Shown: positions 26,915 to 38,197, counted from the first letter of the stretch. The stretch: DNA of 64,000 bases from Caulobacter flavus (GCF_003722335.1 NZ_CP026100.1:1023501-1087500), one strand, 5' to 3'. The notes: generated by a model from the letters alone, not told the origin. Translations and numbers: made by a program.

Positions 26915-27349
26915 TTAGGGGGCGACTCCAAGATGCTCCAGCATCCTGGCGATCTTCGCGGGCGCGGCGGGTTCGAGCGGCCACAGCTCGAAAGCCGGCA
27001 AATCCAGCCCCAGAAGGCGTTCCGTGCGGGGCGGCGGCAGGCGTTCGACGCCGGACGGATCGTCGACGCAGCGCACCACCAGGGCGATTTCGGCGAACGG
27101 CAGGGCCGGTTCGGGCACGATCCCGAAGCCGCGAACCTCGGTCAGCCCCTTCAGCGGGTCGGGGGCGCGGCCGAAAAGCCGCCCCTCCGAGACGAAGGTC
27201 ACCACCCGGTCGTCGGCCACCAGCCGAAAGCCCGCCGCCAGCGCCCGCAGCGCCAGGTCGCTCTTGCCGGCGCCCGAGGCGCCCTCGATCAGCACGCCGC
27301 GCCAGGTTCCGCCGACGCGGCGGGCCACCAGGCCCGCGTGACGGATCAC
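26915..27349 (-). CDS. hprK: HPr kinase/phosphorylase, short alphaproteobacterial form
   Basis: The 144-residue protein is only the C-terminal catalytic domain; the N-terminal domain of Firmicute HprK is missing, as usual in alphaproteobacteria. The P-loop 'GASGAGKSDLAL' starts at residue 23 and 'VADDRV' follows as the second conserved motif. It phosphorylates HPr on Ser49. The start codon is GTG and overlaps the chvG stop in a GTGA tetranucleotide. 'FGIVPEPALPFAEIALVV' matches the HPrK signature region. Confidence 0.92.
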   Translation of the reverse strand: MIRHAGLVARRVGGTWRGVLIEGASGAGKSDLALRALAAGFRLVADDRVVTFVSEGRLFGRAPDPLKGLTEVRGFGIVPEPALPFAEIALVVRCVDDPSGVERLPPPRTERLLGLDLPAFELWPLEPAAPAKIARMLEHLGVAP

Positions 27350-29037
27350 TCGCGGCTTCCGTGGTGATGGTGGCCGTCACGGCCGTGATGGCCGTGGGCG
27401 TGTCCGTCGCGATGCTCGGGCAGTTCGACCACGAACCGCGCGCCGATCACCTGGCCGGCCTCGTCCTGGCGGTTCTCGGCATGGATCCGGCCGCCGTGCG
27501 CCTCGACGATCTGGCGTGCGATCGACAGGCCCAGGCCCGAATTTCCGCCGAACGCCCGCCCCTTGGGGCGCGAGGTGTAGAAGCGCTCGAAGATGGTCTC
27601 CAGGTTGTCGGGCGGAATGCCCGGGCCGTCGTCCTCGACCGTGACGACCAGCCGGCCGTTCTGGCGGACCAGCCCGACCCGCACCTCGCCGTCGCCAGCG
27701 CTGAACGAGCGGGCGTTGTCGATCAGGTTGCGGAACACCTGGCCGACGGGGATCTCGCGGGCCATCACCCGCGCCGCCCCCGACGGCGTGCCGGTCAGGC
27801 GGACGCGGACGCTGAACGGCGGCTCCTCGCCGCGCACCTGGGCCTCGTAGATGGCGGTCGCCTCGGTCAGCAGGCGAGCCAGGTCGACGGCCTTGGGCAG
27901 TTCGCGCGACAGTTCCGCGTCGAGCCGCGAGGCGTTGGAGATGTCGGTGACCAGCCGGTCCAGCCGCCCGACGTCCTGCTGCAGTATGCCCAGCAGGCGC
28001 TGTCGGGCCTTGGCCTCGGTGACGAGGTCCAGGGTCTCGATCGCCGAGCGGATCGAGGTGAGCGGGTTCTTGATCTCGTGGGCCACGTCGGCGGCGAAGC
28101 GCTCGATGGCCCCCATCCGCTCGGACAGGGCCTCGGTCATCTCCTCCAGCGACCTGGAGAGGTCGCCGATCTCGTCGTTGCGGCGCGAGATGTCGGGCAG
28201 GCTGATGGCGCGCGCGCCCTCAAGGCGCACGTGGTCGGCCGCCCGGGCCATGCGCAGCACCGGCTGGGCCACCAGGCGGTGCAGAAGCACGCTGGAGACC
28301 AGCACCGCGCCCACCGCAACCAGCACGAAGGGCAGCAGGGCCTTGCGCTCGGCGCCGATGATCTCGTCGACGTCGCCGGCCTCGACGGTCAGCACGCCCA
28401 GCACGGCGCGGACGTGCTGGATGGGGATCGACACCGACACCACCCGCTCGCCGTTCTCGGCCAGGCGCACCTGCTTGACCGTCTCGCCCATGCGGGCGCG
28501 CTCGATCTCCTGCTCGAACTCGGCCTTGGCGCGCTCCAGGGCGCGGGGCTTGGCGTCCTTGTCCTGCAGCGACAGCCTAAAGCCGTTGTCTCCCGACTTG
28601 CGGGCCGGCGGCAGCACCTTCCACTCGACCCGGTCCTCGACCAGGTAGGAGTCGGCGAGCAGGCGGCCCTCGCCGTCATAGAGGCGGGCGCGCTGGGAAT
28701 GACCGCTGAAGAACGACTGCAGGATGTCGTTGGCCGCCGCCACGTCGAGCGCCGGCTCGGGCTCGCCCACGGTGGCGGCCCGTTCGATGATGTTGGCGAT
28801 CAGCTCGCCCTGGGTGCTGAGGCTGTCGATCCGGGCGTTGATCAGGCCGCTGCGCAGCTCGTTGAGCACCAGCGCCCCGACCACCAGTATGGCCAGGGCC
28901 AGCAGGTTCAGGCCGATGATCAGCCGCCCCAGCCGCGAGGCGCGCGGCCAGGTCAGCCGCCGCCGGTCGCGCGGCTCCGCCTCGGGCCCGGAGGCCGATC
29001 GGGCCTCAGGCTTCGCGGTAGCGGTAGCCGACGCCAT
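27346..29037 (-). CDS. chvG: ChvG-type sensor histidine kinase
   Basis: The 563-residue membrane kinase has two transmembrane helices ('[20 protein letters not shown]' and '[19 protein letters not shown]') around a periplasmic sensor of about 190 residues, a HAMP linker, the phosphorylated His in '[12 protein letters not shown]', and the ATP-binding boxes '[10 protein letters not shown]', 'DDGPGIP' and 'NSGLGLSIA'. ChvG responds to acid or envelope stress and phosphorylates ChvI. The start at 29037 overlaps the end of chvI by 32 bases. The C-terminal tail is very rich in His ('[15 protein letters not shown]') and unlike the usual kinase end. Confidence 0.93.
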   Translation of the reverse strand: MASATATAKPEARSASGPEAEPRDRRRLTWPRASRLGRLIIGLNLLALAILVVGALVLNELRSGLINARIDSLSTQGELIANIIERAATVGEPEPALDVAAANDILQSFFSGHSQRARLYDGEGRLLADSYLVEDRVEWKVLPPARKSGDNGFRLSLQDKDAKPRALERAKAEFEQEIERARMGETVKQVRLAENGERVVSVSIPIQHVRAVLGVLTVEAGDVDEIIGAERKALLPFVLVAVGAVLVSSVLLHRLVAQPVLRMARAADHVRLEGARAISLPDISRRNDEIGDLSRSLEEMTEALSERMGAIERFAADVAHEIKNPLTSIRSAIETLDLVTEAKARQRLLGILQQDVGRLDRLVTDISNASRLDAELSRELPKAVDLARLLTEATAIYEAQVRGEEPPFSVRVRLTGTPSGAARVMAREIPVGQVFRNLIDNARSFSAGDGEVRVGLVRQNGRLVVTVEDDGPGIPPDNLETIFERFYTSRPKGRAFGGNSGLGLSIARQIVEAHGGRIHAENRQDEAGQVIGARFVVELPEHRDGHAHGHHGRDGHHHHGSRE

Positions 29038-29719
29038 ACAGGGTTTCGATGGAATCGAACTCGGGGTCCACCTGGCGGAACTTCTTGCGCATCCGCTTGA
29101 TGTGGCTGTCGATGGTGCGGTCGTCGACATAGACCTGATCGTCGTAGGCGGCGTCCATCAGGTTGTCGCGGCTCTTCACGAAGCCGGGGCGCTGGGCCAG
29201 CGACTGCAGCAGCAGGAACTCGGTGACCGTCAGGCGCACCGGCTTGCCGTCCCACAGGCTGTCGTGGCGGGCCGGGTCGAGCGTCAGCTTGCCGCGCTTC
29301 ATGACCTTGGAGCCCGCGGCGCCGGCCGGACCGGGCGCGGCCGGGTCTTCCTCGTCGGGGCGGGCCCGGCGCAGCACGGCCTTCACGCGTTCGAGCAGCA
29401 GGCGCTGGCTGAACGGCTTGTGCATGTAGTCGTCGGCCCCGAGGTTGAAGCCGAGGATCTCGTCGATCTCGTCGTCCTTCGAGGTCAGCATGATGACCGG
29501 CGTCTCGGAGGACTGGCGCAGGCGGCGCAGCACTTCCATGCCGTCCATGCGCGGCATCTTGACGTCGAGGATCACGAGGTCCGGCGGATTGCTTTCCACC
29601 GCCTCCAGTCCAGAGACGCCGTCGTAATAGGCCTTCACCGTGTGGCCGTGGCTCTCCAGGGCCAGGGAGACCGAAGCGACGATGTTCTCGTCGTCGTCGA
29701 TGAGCGTGATCTCGGCCAA
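29006..29719 (-). CDS. chvI: ChvI-type response regulator (OmpR family)
   Basis: The 237-residue regulator has a receiver domain with 'LIDDDENI' and the phospho-acceptor Asp in '[13 protein letters not shown]', and a C-terminal winged helix ('[23 protein letters not shown]', '[18 protein letters not shown]', '[13 protein letters not shown]'). ChvI controls envelope, acid and osmotic responses in alphaproteobacteria. I choose a TTG start at 29719 because GGAGGAAT lies about 10 bases upstream and homologous receiver domains begin here. It is first in a five-gene block ending in HPr. Confidence 0.92.
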   Translation of the reverse strand: MAEITLIDDDENIVASVSLALESHGHTVKAYYDGVSGLEAVESNPPDLVILDVKMPRMDGMEVLRRLRQSSETPVIMLTSKDDEIDEILGFNLGADDYMHKPFSQRLLLERVKAVLRRARPDEEDPAAPGPAGAAGSKVMKRGKLTLDPARHDSLWDGKPVRLTVTEFLLLQSLAQRPGFVKSRDNLMDAAYDDQVYVDDRTIDSHIKRMRKKFRQVDPEFDSIETLYGVGYRYREA

Positions 29720-29949
29720 GCCGTCTATTCCTCCGAATACCTTCCCGGCGATCCTATCGACCACCGCGCCCCGCTACAACGCACGGAGCGGCCAAGCTTT
29801 CCATCGCGCCTTTTCGAACTCCATTGCGGCCGGGGCGTGGCGGGCTTGGACACAGTTGCGGCAGCGGCGCCGAACGATGGTCTTCGCCTTTCAACCTCGC
29901 CTTAAGGTCTCGCAAGTCATAGTCACGATCCAGGAGCCCCATAAAGCCC

Positions 29950-31656
29950 ATGAGCGACCAGGTCCATTACGAGCTATTCGTGCGCCGCAAGGTCGGCGCG
30001 CAATGGACTCTGGACATGGCCACCGAGATCCGCAGCCACGCCCTGGCCCAGGCCGAGGAAGTGCTGAACTCGGGCCGCGCCGTCGCCGTGCGGGTCTCGA
30101 AAGAGACGCTGGACCCCGAAACCCGCGAATTCCGCTCGATCTCGATCTTCACCAAGGGCCTCGTCGACGGCGGCAAGCCGAAGAAGCCGGTGGAGGAGAT
30201 GGAGCCGCTGTGCGTGCAGCCGGCCGACCTCTACACCGCCCACGCCCGCGACCGCATCGGCCGCCTGCTGGAAAGCTGGCTGCAGCGCCACAAGGCCACG
30301 CCGTTCGAGCTGCTGCACCGTCCCGACCTCGTCGAGCAGCTGGAAGCCTCTGGCACCGACCTGCAGCACGCCCTGCAGAAGATCGCCATCCCCGAGGCCG
30401 AGGCCCGGGGCATGTCGGTCCACGAACTGATCCGCAACTTCCAGGGCCTGGTCGAGCGCTCGGTCGCCAACCTGATGAAGGCCTTCAAGAAGGGCCAGCT
30501 GCCGGACCTCGACAAGGAAGGCTTCGCGAAAGCCGCCGAGCGCCTGGCCGCCGATCCTGACCGCGCCTTCCTGCTGGGCGCGGGCGTAGCCGCCTCGATC
30601 GCGCCCGCCAAGGACTGGAGCGAGAAGATCGCCCGCCTGCTCGACCTGGCCGACGCCGCGCCGGCCGAGCCCAAGGCCCGCGCCGCGGCCCTGGCCGCCA
30701 TCGAGACGCCGCTTGCCGAGATCATCGGCTCCAAGGCCGGCATGGCCGATTTGCTGAACACCGCCGACGACCTCGGCTCGACCCTGGCCGCCATGACCCG
30801 CCTGGCCGGCGGCGCGCAGGTCGAGGCCCTGATCAGGATCGAGGCCAGCGTGCGCGCCTGCATGCCCGAGCTGTCGGGCACCGCCAAGCGCCTGGGCCAA
30901 TGGCTGTGCGGCGACAACTTCCCCACCGTCCGCGCCTCGATCGCCCGCCGGGTGCTGAAGGAGCTGAACGGCGTGCGCCGCCTGAAGCCGACCGACGCCG
31001 AGAGCGAGATCGAGCACCTGCGCGCCCTGGCCATGAGCCTGACGGCCGCCGCCGGCCGCATCCTGCCGGCCGAGGACATCACCGCGGCCTTCACAACCCG
31101 CTCCAAGACCCTGCTCAACGGCGACTTCATCGAGGCCCTGCTGGGTCGCGACCGCTCGGCCCGCGAGGAGATCGTCATGCTGATCCGCCTGGCCGAGAAC
31201 GTCATGGGCGCGGTCAACAAGCGCCACGCGGCCCGCTGGCTGTCGGCCAACATCCAGGCCATGCGCTTCGAGAAGGAGATGCGCCAGGGTCCCGACACCC
31301 CGTCGGTGAAGCTGGCGTCGCTGGCGGCGCTGCAGAAGTCGCTGACCCGTTCGGGCCTGGTGATGGAAGACTACGAGCCGCTGTGCGCCAAGCTCGGCGA
31401 AGTCGGCGGCATGGTCGAGGCCGACGCCCGCCTGCTGTCGCTGCTGGTCCGCGCGCCCGCGCCCCTGCCCCAGCGCCTGGCCCTGCTGGCCCGGCTGGCG
31501 AGCGGCGAGGCCGGCCCCACCGGCCCGGTCGCCGACCGCGCCCGGGTCGAGGCCCTCAAGCTGGCCCGCGCCCCGGAAGCCCGCGAAGCCCTGGCCGCCA
31601 GCCCCGAAACGCTGGACTTGCTCAAGGGCCTGGTCCAGCAGCAACAGGCGGCCTGA
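29950..31656 (+). CDS. Large protein of unknown function, divergent from chvI
   Basis: The 568-residue product has no signal peptide or membrane helix. Residues 1-70 form a compact beta/alpha module ('YELFVRRKVGAQWTLDMATEI', 'EFRSISIFTKG'). The remainder is predicted all-helical with many Ala/Leu repeats, and the last 150 residues look like a HEAT-style or scaffold array. I recognise no catalytic motif. The ATG has AGGAG 13 bases upstream. It shares a 230-bp control region with chvI, so co-regulation is possible. It is followed by two EthD-like genes. Confidence 0.85.
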   Translation: MSDQVHYELFVRRKVGAQWTLDMATEIRSHALAQAEEVLNSGRAVAVRVSKETLDPETREFRSISIFTKGLVDGGKPKKPVEEMEPLCVQPADLYTAHARDRIGRLLESWLQRHKATPFELLHRPDLVEQLEASGTDLQHALQKIAIPEAEARGMSVHELIRNFQGLVERSVANLMKAFKKGQLPDLDKEGFAKAAERLAADPDRAFLLGAGVAASIAPAKDWSEKIARLLDLADAAPAEPKARAAALAAIETPLAEIIGSKAGMADLLNTADDLGSTLAAMTRLAGGAQVEALIRIEASVRACMPELSGTAKRLGQWLCGDNFPTVRASIARRVLKELNGVRRLKPTDAESEIEHLRALAMSLTAAAGRILPAEDITAAFTTRSKTLLNGDFIEALLGRDRSAREEIVMLIRLAENVMGAVNKRHAARWLSANIQAMRFEKEMRQGPDTPSVKLASLAALQKSLTRSGLVMEDYEPLCAKLGEVGGMVEADARLLSLLVRAPAPLPQRLALLARLASGEAGPTGPVADRARVEALKLARAPEAREALAASPETLDLLKGLVQQQQAA

Positions 31657-31725
31657 GGCCCCTCCCAAGCTTGTCCGTGCGCGCCCGCGCCCCCAAGTCT
31701 GTGGCCCCAAGCCACGGAGCCCGTC

Positions 31726-32037
31726 ATGGCCGTCTTCACCGTCCTCTATCCCGCCCGCGACGGCGCGAGGTTCGATCACGACTACTACAAGGCGGTGCAC
31801 ATCCCGCTGGCCGAAAAGGCCTTCGGCCCGACGGGCCTGACGGACTCCAGGATCTTCCGCGGCGTGCCCGGGCCGGACGGCTCGCCGCCGCCGTTCGTGG
31901 CCATGGTGCATCTGACCTTCCGCGACGCCGCGGCCCTGCAGGCTTCGCTGGGCGGCCCCGAGGCTCCCGCGATCCAGGCCGACGTCGCCAACTTCACCGA
32001 CATCACGCCGGTGATCCAGATCAGCGTCGAGCCGTAG
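31726..32037 (+). CDS. EthD-family protein, first of a tandem pair
   Basis: The 103-residue protein is a dimeric alpha-beta barrel of the EthD type ('VLYPARDGARFDHDYYKAVHIPLAEKAF', 'MVHLTFRDAAAL', 'ANFTDITPVIQIS'). Members are linked to degradation of ethers, polyketide-like rings and other small substrates, but most have no known role. GGAG lies 6 bases upstream of the start. The next gene is a clear paralogue of equal length, 66 bp downstream, so the pair arose by duplication. Confidence 0.88.
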   Translation: MAVFTVLYPARDGARFDHDYYKAVHIPLAEKAFGPTGLTDSRIFRGVPGPDGSPPPFVAMVHLTFRDAAALQASLGGPEAPAIQADVANFTDITPVIQISVEP

Positions 32038-32103
32038 AGGCCTTCAAGCTTGACCGGCGGGCGCGGGCGGCCAATCTGTCGCCCCGCCCGTCCGGAGGTC
32101 GCC

Positions 32104-32415
32104 ATGGCCTTCATCAGCATCGTCTATCCGGCCCGCGACGGCGCCCGCTTCGACCACGACTACTACGCCCAGACCCACATCCGCATGGTGCGCGAGGCCT
32201 TGGCGGAGACCGGTCTGCTGGACGCCCGGGTCTATCGCGGGGTGTCGGCCCTGGACGGCGGCCCCGCGCCGTTCGTGGCGATGGCGCACCTGACCTTCCG
32301 GGACGAGGCGGCCATGCGCGCCTGCCTGGACAGCCCCGTCGCGCCCGCCCTGCACGCCGACGTGGCCAACTTCACCGACATCGCGCCGGTCATCGAGATC
32401 TACGCGGCGGGCTGA
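32104..32415 (+). CDS. EthD-family protein, second of a tandem pair
   Basis: The 103-residue protein aligns along its whole length with the preceding one ('VYPARDGARFDHDYYAQTHIRMVREAL', 'MAHLTFRDEAAM', 'ANFTDIAPVIEIY'). The invariant 'RDGARFDHDYY' segment, which lines the barrel pocket in the family, is unchanged. The ATG at 32104 has GGAGG 8 bases upstream and is chosen over an ATG at 32050. Two slightly different barrels could form a heterodimer. A family D repeat follows. Confidence 0.88.
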   Translation: MAFISIVYPARDGARFDHDYYAQTHIRMVREALAETGLLDARVYRGVSALDGGPAPFVAMAHLTFRDEAAMRACLDSPVAPALHADVANFTDIAPVIEIYAAG

Positions 32416-32442
32416 CCGCGCCCAACACCCCGAGGTTCGCTT

Positions 32443-32557
32443 CCCTCGCCCTTGTGGCGAGGGCCCATGCCGGCGACCGCTCAGACCTCGGTCCACCTGG
32501 AAAGGTTTGAGCAGGCTGAACCATGGGTCCTAGGCACAAGGCCTAGGAAGGCGTGAA
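32443..32557. repeat. Two-hairpin repeat element, family D copy 2
   Basis: The copy is inverted relative to that at 22020. Arm 1 is CCTCGCC-cttgt-GGCGAGG (32444-32462). Arm 2 is CCTAGGC-acaag-GCCTAGG (32529-32547): the stem differs from arm 1 at two base pairs but both remain paired, while the loops stay complementary. It lies between convergent genes. Confidence 0.8.
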
Positions 32558-32581
32558 AGAGAGCGGAACAACGTAGCCCCC

Positions 32582-34827
<2,246 letters not shown>

Positions 34828-34897
34828 CTAGGTTAACGCGTTTGTGCGGCGCCAGACGTAAAGAGGACGTCAACCACGACGGGTTATGCGGAGAGCC

Positions 34898-35302
34898 ATG
34901 CGCCGCATCCTCGCCCTCCTCGCCGCCGTCCTGACGCTCGCCGGTCTTTGCGCCTCGCCCGCCCTGGCCAGCGGCGGCGAAGCCAAGAAGGAGGCGCCGC
35001 CGACCTATTTCGCCCTGCCGACCATCACCGCCACGGCGATCCGCCGCGACGGCCGCAAGGGCGTCATGACCCTGGAGACCGGCATCGAGGCCAAGGACCC
35101 CAAGGTCATGGAACACGCCCAGGCCTCTACCCCGCGCCTGCGCGCGGCCTTCGCCCAGGTGCTGATGACCTATACCTCGGGCCTGCGCCGCGGCGTGCCG
35201 CCCGACCTCGACTATGTCGGCGCCGAGATGCAGAAGGCCGCCGACAGGGTGCTGGGCCGCAAGGGCGCGCGCGTCCTGCTCGGCTCGGCGATGGTGAACT
35301 AG
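34898..35302 (+). CDS. Secreted protein with weak FliL-like region
   Basis: The 134-residue precursor starts at the ATG at 34898 (GGAG 5 bases upstream), giving a signal peptide 'RRILALLAAVLTLAGLCASPALASG'. The mature part ('YFALPTITATAIRRDGRKGVMTLETGIEAKDPKVMEHAQASTPRLRAAF', then 'AADRVLGRKGARVLLGSAMVN') recalls the periplasmic part of FliL-type proteins in order of strands and helices, but the similarity is by eye and weak. It converges on tadA; their stop codons share CTAG. Confidence 0.8.
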   Translation: MRRILALLAAVLTLAGLCASPALASGGEAKKEAPPTYFALPTITATAIRRDGRKGVMTLETGIEAKDPKVMEHAQASTPRLRAAFAQVLMTYTSGLRRGVPPDLDYVGAEMQKAADRVLGRKGARVLLGSAMVN

Positions 35303-35751
35303 GCGCCGGACTTGGCCTTGCGCCGCGCGCGGAAGAACCCGCGCAGCAGATCCGCGCTTTCCTGAGCCATCACCCCGCCCGTCGTCTCCGGCCGCCAGTG
35401 GCAGGTCGGCTGGGCGAAGAACTTCGGACCGTGAACCACCGCTCCGCCCTTGGGATCGTCGGCGCCCCAGACCACCCGGCCGATGCGGGCGTGACTGATC
35501 GCCCCGGCGCACATGGCGCAGGGCTCCAGCGTCACCACCAGGGTCAGGTCGGTCAGCCGGTAGTTCTCGAGCCTGGCGGCCGCCAGGCGCATGGCCGCGA
35601 TCTCGGCGTGGGCCGTCGGATCGTGGGCCGCGATCGGGCCGTTGCCGGCGACGGCGATCACCTCGCCGGTCTTCGGATCCAGGATCACCGCCCCCACCGG
35701 CGTCTCGCCGCGCTCGGCGGCCGCGCGGGCCTCCCGCAGGGCCAGGGCCAT
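35299..35751 (-). CDS. tadA: tRNA-specific adenosine deaminase
   Basis: The 150-residue enzyme converts adenosine 34 of tRNA-Arg(ACG) to inosine. It has the zinc and catalytic residues in 'HAEIAAMR' (His48, Glu50) and 'EPCAMCAGA' (two Cys), plus 'RIGRVVWGADDPKGGA'. The ATG at 35751 is the only possible start: an in-frame stop lies 48 bases upstream with no other start codon between. The N-terminus is therefore a few residues shorter than in most homologues. Its stop interlocks with the convergent gene. Confidence 0.95.
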   Translation of the reverse strand: MALALREARAAAERGETPVGAVILDPKTGEVIAVAGNGPIAAHDPTAHAEIAAMRLAAARLENYRLTDLTLVVTLEPCAMCAGAISHARIGRVVWGADDPKGGAVVHGPKFFAQPTCHWRPETTGGVMAQESADLLRGFFRARRKAKSGA

Positions 35752-35873
35752 GGCGTCTTCGTCGGTGATGGAAAGGCCCTCCGGGTGCGAGGCTTGATCC
35801 TATGGCCGTTCGGCGCCATCACCACAAGCAGCCCATCGTGAGATGCGCCCCCTCCCATCGAAGGATCCAAGCC

Positions 35874-37142
35874 ATGACCGACAAGTACCAGCCCGCCCTG
35901 CACGACGCCGTCGAGCACGACGCCGACGCCGAGGGCGGCGAGCGCGTCGCCAAGGCCCTGGCCCGCGCTGGCGTGGCCTCGCGGCGCGAGGTCGAGCGCC
36001 TGATCGAGGCCGGCAAGGTCGTGCTGAACGGCCAGGTGCTGACGACCCCGGCCGTGCGGGTGTTCCCCGGCGACCTGCTGGTCGTCGACGGCAAGCTGGT
36101 CGAGGACCGCCAGCCCACCCGCCTGTTCCGCTATCACAAGCCCACGGGCCTGGTGACCACCCACAACGATCCGGGCGGCCGCCCCACCGTGTTCGGCGCC
36201 CTGCCCCACGGCCTGCCGCGGGTGATCTCGGTCGGCCGCCTGGACCTGAACTCCGAGGGCCTGCTGCTGCTGACCAACGACGGCGAGCTGTCGCGCGCCC
36301 TGGAGATGCCGCAGAACGCCTGGACCCGCCGCTATCGCGCCCGCGCATTCGGCCACGCCACCCAGGAGACGCTGGACAGGCTGAAGGACGGCACGACCAT
36401 CGAGGGCGTCCGCTACGGCCCGATCGAGGCCCGTCTCGACAAGGCCCAGGACAAGGCCGGCGGCGGCCGCAACGTCTGGATCACGGTCACCCTGTCGGAA
36501 GGCAAGAACCGCGAGGTCCGCAAGGTGCTGGAGTCGGTGGGCCTGAAGGTCAACCGCCTGATCCGCCTGTCCTACGGCCCGTTTGCCCTGGGCACGCTGC
36601 AGGCCGGGCAGGTCGAGGAGGTCGGCCCCCGGGTGATCCGCGAGCTGCTGGCCGGCGTCATCGCCGACGAGAACATGCCGCAAGGCGACAAGCCGCAGTT
36701 CATCGGCGTCGCCGACCCGCTGCACGCGCCCGGCGTCGCCAAGGACGGCGAACGCCTGCGCGGCGGCGAGATCCAGCGCCGCGCCCCCACCGGTCGCGCC
36801 CCGCAGATCGCCACGCCCAAGGTCGAGGAGCCCAAGAAGGTCTACAAGGCCGGCTGGGCCAAGGCCAAGATCCGCACCGACGGCCACAAGGCCAAGACGC
36901 ACAGGCCCAAGTCGATCGACACCAAGTTCGTCACCGAGGCGCCCGGACGCGGCAAGCCCGGCGCGAAGGGCGTTGCGAGCAAAGGCGCGGCGGGCAAGCC
37001 GGGCGCTCGCCCCGCCGGCAAGGCCGCTCCGCAAGGCGCTGTGCGCGGCAACGTGGCTCCGGCGCGTTCGGGCAAGCCGGCCGGCTTCAAGGGCCCGCGC
37101 CCGACCGGCGCCAAGCCCGCGCCGCGTGGTCCCAAGCGGTAA
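35874..37142 (+). CDS. Pseudouridine synthase of the RsuA/RluB family with long basic tail
   Basis: The 422-residue protein has an N-terminal S4 RNA-binding domain ('RVAKALARAGVASRREVERLIEAGKVVLNG') and a synthase domain with the catalytic Asp in 'VGRLDLNSEGLLLLTNDG' and 'EGKNREVRKVLESVGLKVNRLIRL'. This is the RluB branch, which modifies 23S rRNA near position 2605. Residues from about 300 on are a Lys/Ala/Gly/Pro-rich tail, disordered and strongly basic, as in several alphaproteobacterial RluB proteins. The ATG at 35874 has AAGGA 9 bases upstream. Confidence 0.92.
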   Translation: MTDKYQPALHDAVEHDADAEGGERVAKALARAGVASRREVERLIEAGKVVLNGQVLTTPAVRVFPGDLLVVDGKLVEDRQPTRLFRYHKPTGLVTTHNDPGGRPTVFGALPHGLPRVISVGRLDLNSEGLLLLTNDGELSRALEMPQNAWTRRYRARAFGHATQETLDRLKDGTTIEGVRYGPIEARLDKAQDKAGGGRNVWITVTLSEGKNREVRKVLESVGLKVNRLIRLSYGPFALGTLQAGQVEEVGPRVIRELLAGVIADENMPQGDKPQFIGVADPLHAPGVAKDGERLRGGEIQRRAPTGRAPQIATPKVEEPKKVYKAGWAKAKIRTDGHKAKTHRPKSIDTKFVTEAPGRGKPGAKGVASKGAAGKPGARPAGKAAPQGAVRGNVAPARSGKPAGFKGPRPTGAKPAPRGPKR

Positions 37143-37148
37143 GGCCCG

Positions 37149-37820
37149 CTAGCGCCGGCCGGCCAGCCGCGCGGCCAGGGCGCCCGTGCGGCGCACGACG
37201 GTGACCAGGGTTCCGACCGCGATCACCGCCAGGCCAACGGCCAGCACCTCGCCCCGGCCGCGCCACAGCGGCTCGAAGGCGGCGATCGCGCAGGTCGCCG
37301 TCAGGGCCGCCATGCGGTGCGGCTTGGCCATCGGGCCCGAGAAGTCGGCGGGAAAGCCCAGCCCCCGGCCAAGCTCGCGCACATAGGCCGTCAGCATGGC
37401 CAGGGCCGCGCAGATCCAGCCCAGGGCCGGACCGCCGGAAAAGCCGGCGCTCATCGCGCCATAACCGGCCCCGGCCAGGAACAGCACGTCGGCGACGCGG
37501 TCGGGCAGTTCGTTCCAGATCGGCCCGTAGGGACTGGAGCGCCCGTGCTCCACGGCCACCATGCCGTCGAGCAGGTTGCAGGCCAGCCGCAGCTGCACGC
37601 AGGTGGCGCCCAGCACCAGGCAGGCCGAGCGCCAGCCGCCCTCGACGCCGCCGCTGGCCGCCAGCAGGGCGGCGCCCAGCACCGCGAAGGCCAGGCCCAG
37701 GCCCGAGATGGCGTCGGCGGCGATCCCCTTGCCGGCGATGGCGGCGGCCAGCCGTCCGGCCCAGGCCGCGCCCCGCGTCTTCAGCGGCCGTCGATTGGTC
37801 AGGTCGGGAGCATCGGTCAT
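37149..37820 (-). CDS. CDP-alcohol phosphatidyltransferase family protein, variant active site
   Basis: The 223-residue membrane protein has about six hydrophobic helices. The family motif DxxDGxxAR(x8)GxxxDxxxD is present in altered form as 'NLLDGMVAVEHGRSSPYG' followed by 'PIWNELPDRVAD'. Two of the four metal-binding Asp appear as Asn and the Arg as Val. The pattern recurs in a subgroup of proteobacterial proteins, so activity may be retained on an unusual alcohol. It overlaps the next gene by 4 bases and diverges from cdsA/plsC, with which it forms a lipid cassette. Confidence 0.85.
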   Translation of the reverse strand: MTDAPDLTNRRPLKTRGAAWAGRLAAAIAGKGIAADAISGLGLAFAVLGAALLAASGGVEGGWRSACLVLGATCVQLRLACNLLDGMVAVEHGRSSPYGPIWNELPDRVADVLFLAGAGYGAMSAGFSGGPALGWICAALAMLTAYVRELGRGLGFPADFSGPMAKPHRMAALTATCAIAAFEPLWRGRGEVLAVGLAVIAVGTLVTVVRRTGALAARLAGRR

Positions 37821-38197
37821 GGCGCGGTCTTCCTCCGGTCGGCGACCAGGCGGGCGTTGTAGGCGACGGCGTAGAGCGTCGACATCGTCCAGGGAAAGGC
37901 GATGGTGGCCAGAAGTTCCGGCGTGCCGATCAGGCGATGGACGATGGTCAGGGTCGCCAGGATGGCGCTGGCGGTGATCGCCGGCGGCAGGGCCAGGGCG
38001 ACGAAGCCGGAGAACCGGCCGTCCAGACGCTCCAGCGTCTTCTTCAGCAGCGCCGTCAGGCCCGCCGACAACAGGCCCTGGGCGATGGCGGGTCCCCACA
38101 CCAGGCCATGGGCGTGGTTGGCCCACAGGGTCCAGCCGCCCATCAGCAAAAAGCCGAAGGCGGCGTGGACCAGGCTGGAGCGCAGCAGGCGCGGCAT
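37817..38197 (-). CDS. Small membrane protein in the phospholipid cassette
   Basis: The 126-residue protein has three or four hydrophobic helices ('VHAAFGFLLMGGWTLWANH', 'WGPAIAQGLLSAGLTALLKKTLERL', 'GFVALALPPAITASAILATLTIVH', 'ATIAFPWTMSTLYAVAYNARL'). I recognise no family. Its stop overlaps the start of the CDP-alcohol transferase gene (ATGA), so the two are translated together and the protein may assist the enzyme. The start lies 72 bases from the divergent cdsA start. Confidence 0.8.
   Translation of the reverse strand: MPRLLRSSLVHAAFGFLLMGGWTLWANHAHGLVWGPAIAQGLLSAGLTALLKKTLERLDGRFSGFVALALPPAITASAILATLTIVHRLIGTPELLATIAFPWTMSTLYAVAYNARLVADRRKTAP

Noticed and set aside
35299..35751. An extended N-terminus for tadA
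   Set aside because: An in-frame stop lies 48 bases upstream with no start codon between, so the short form is the only one possible.
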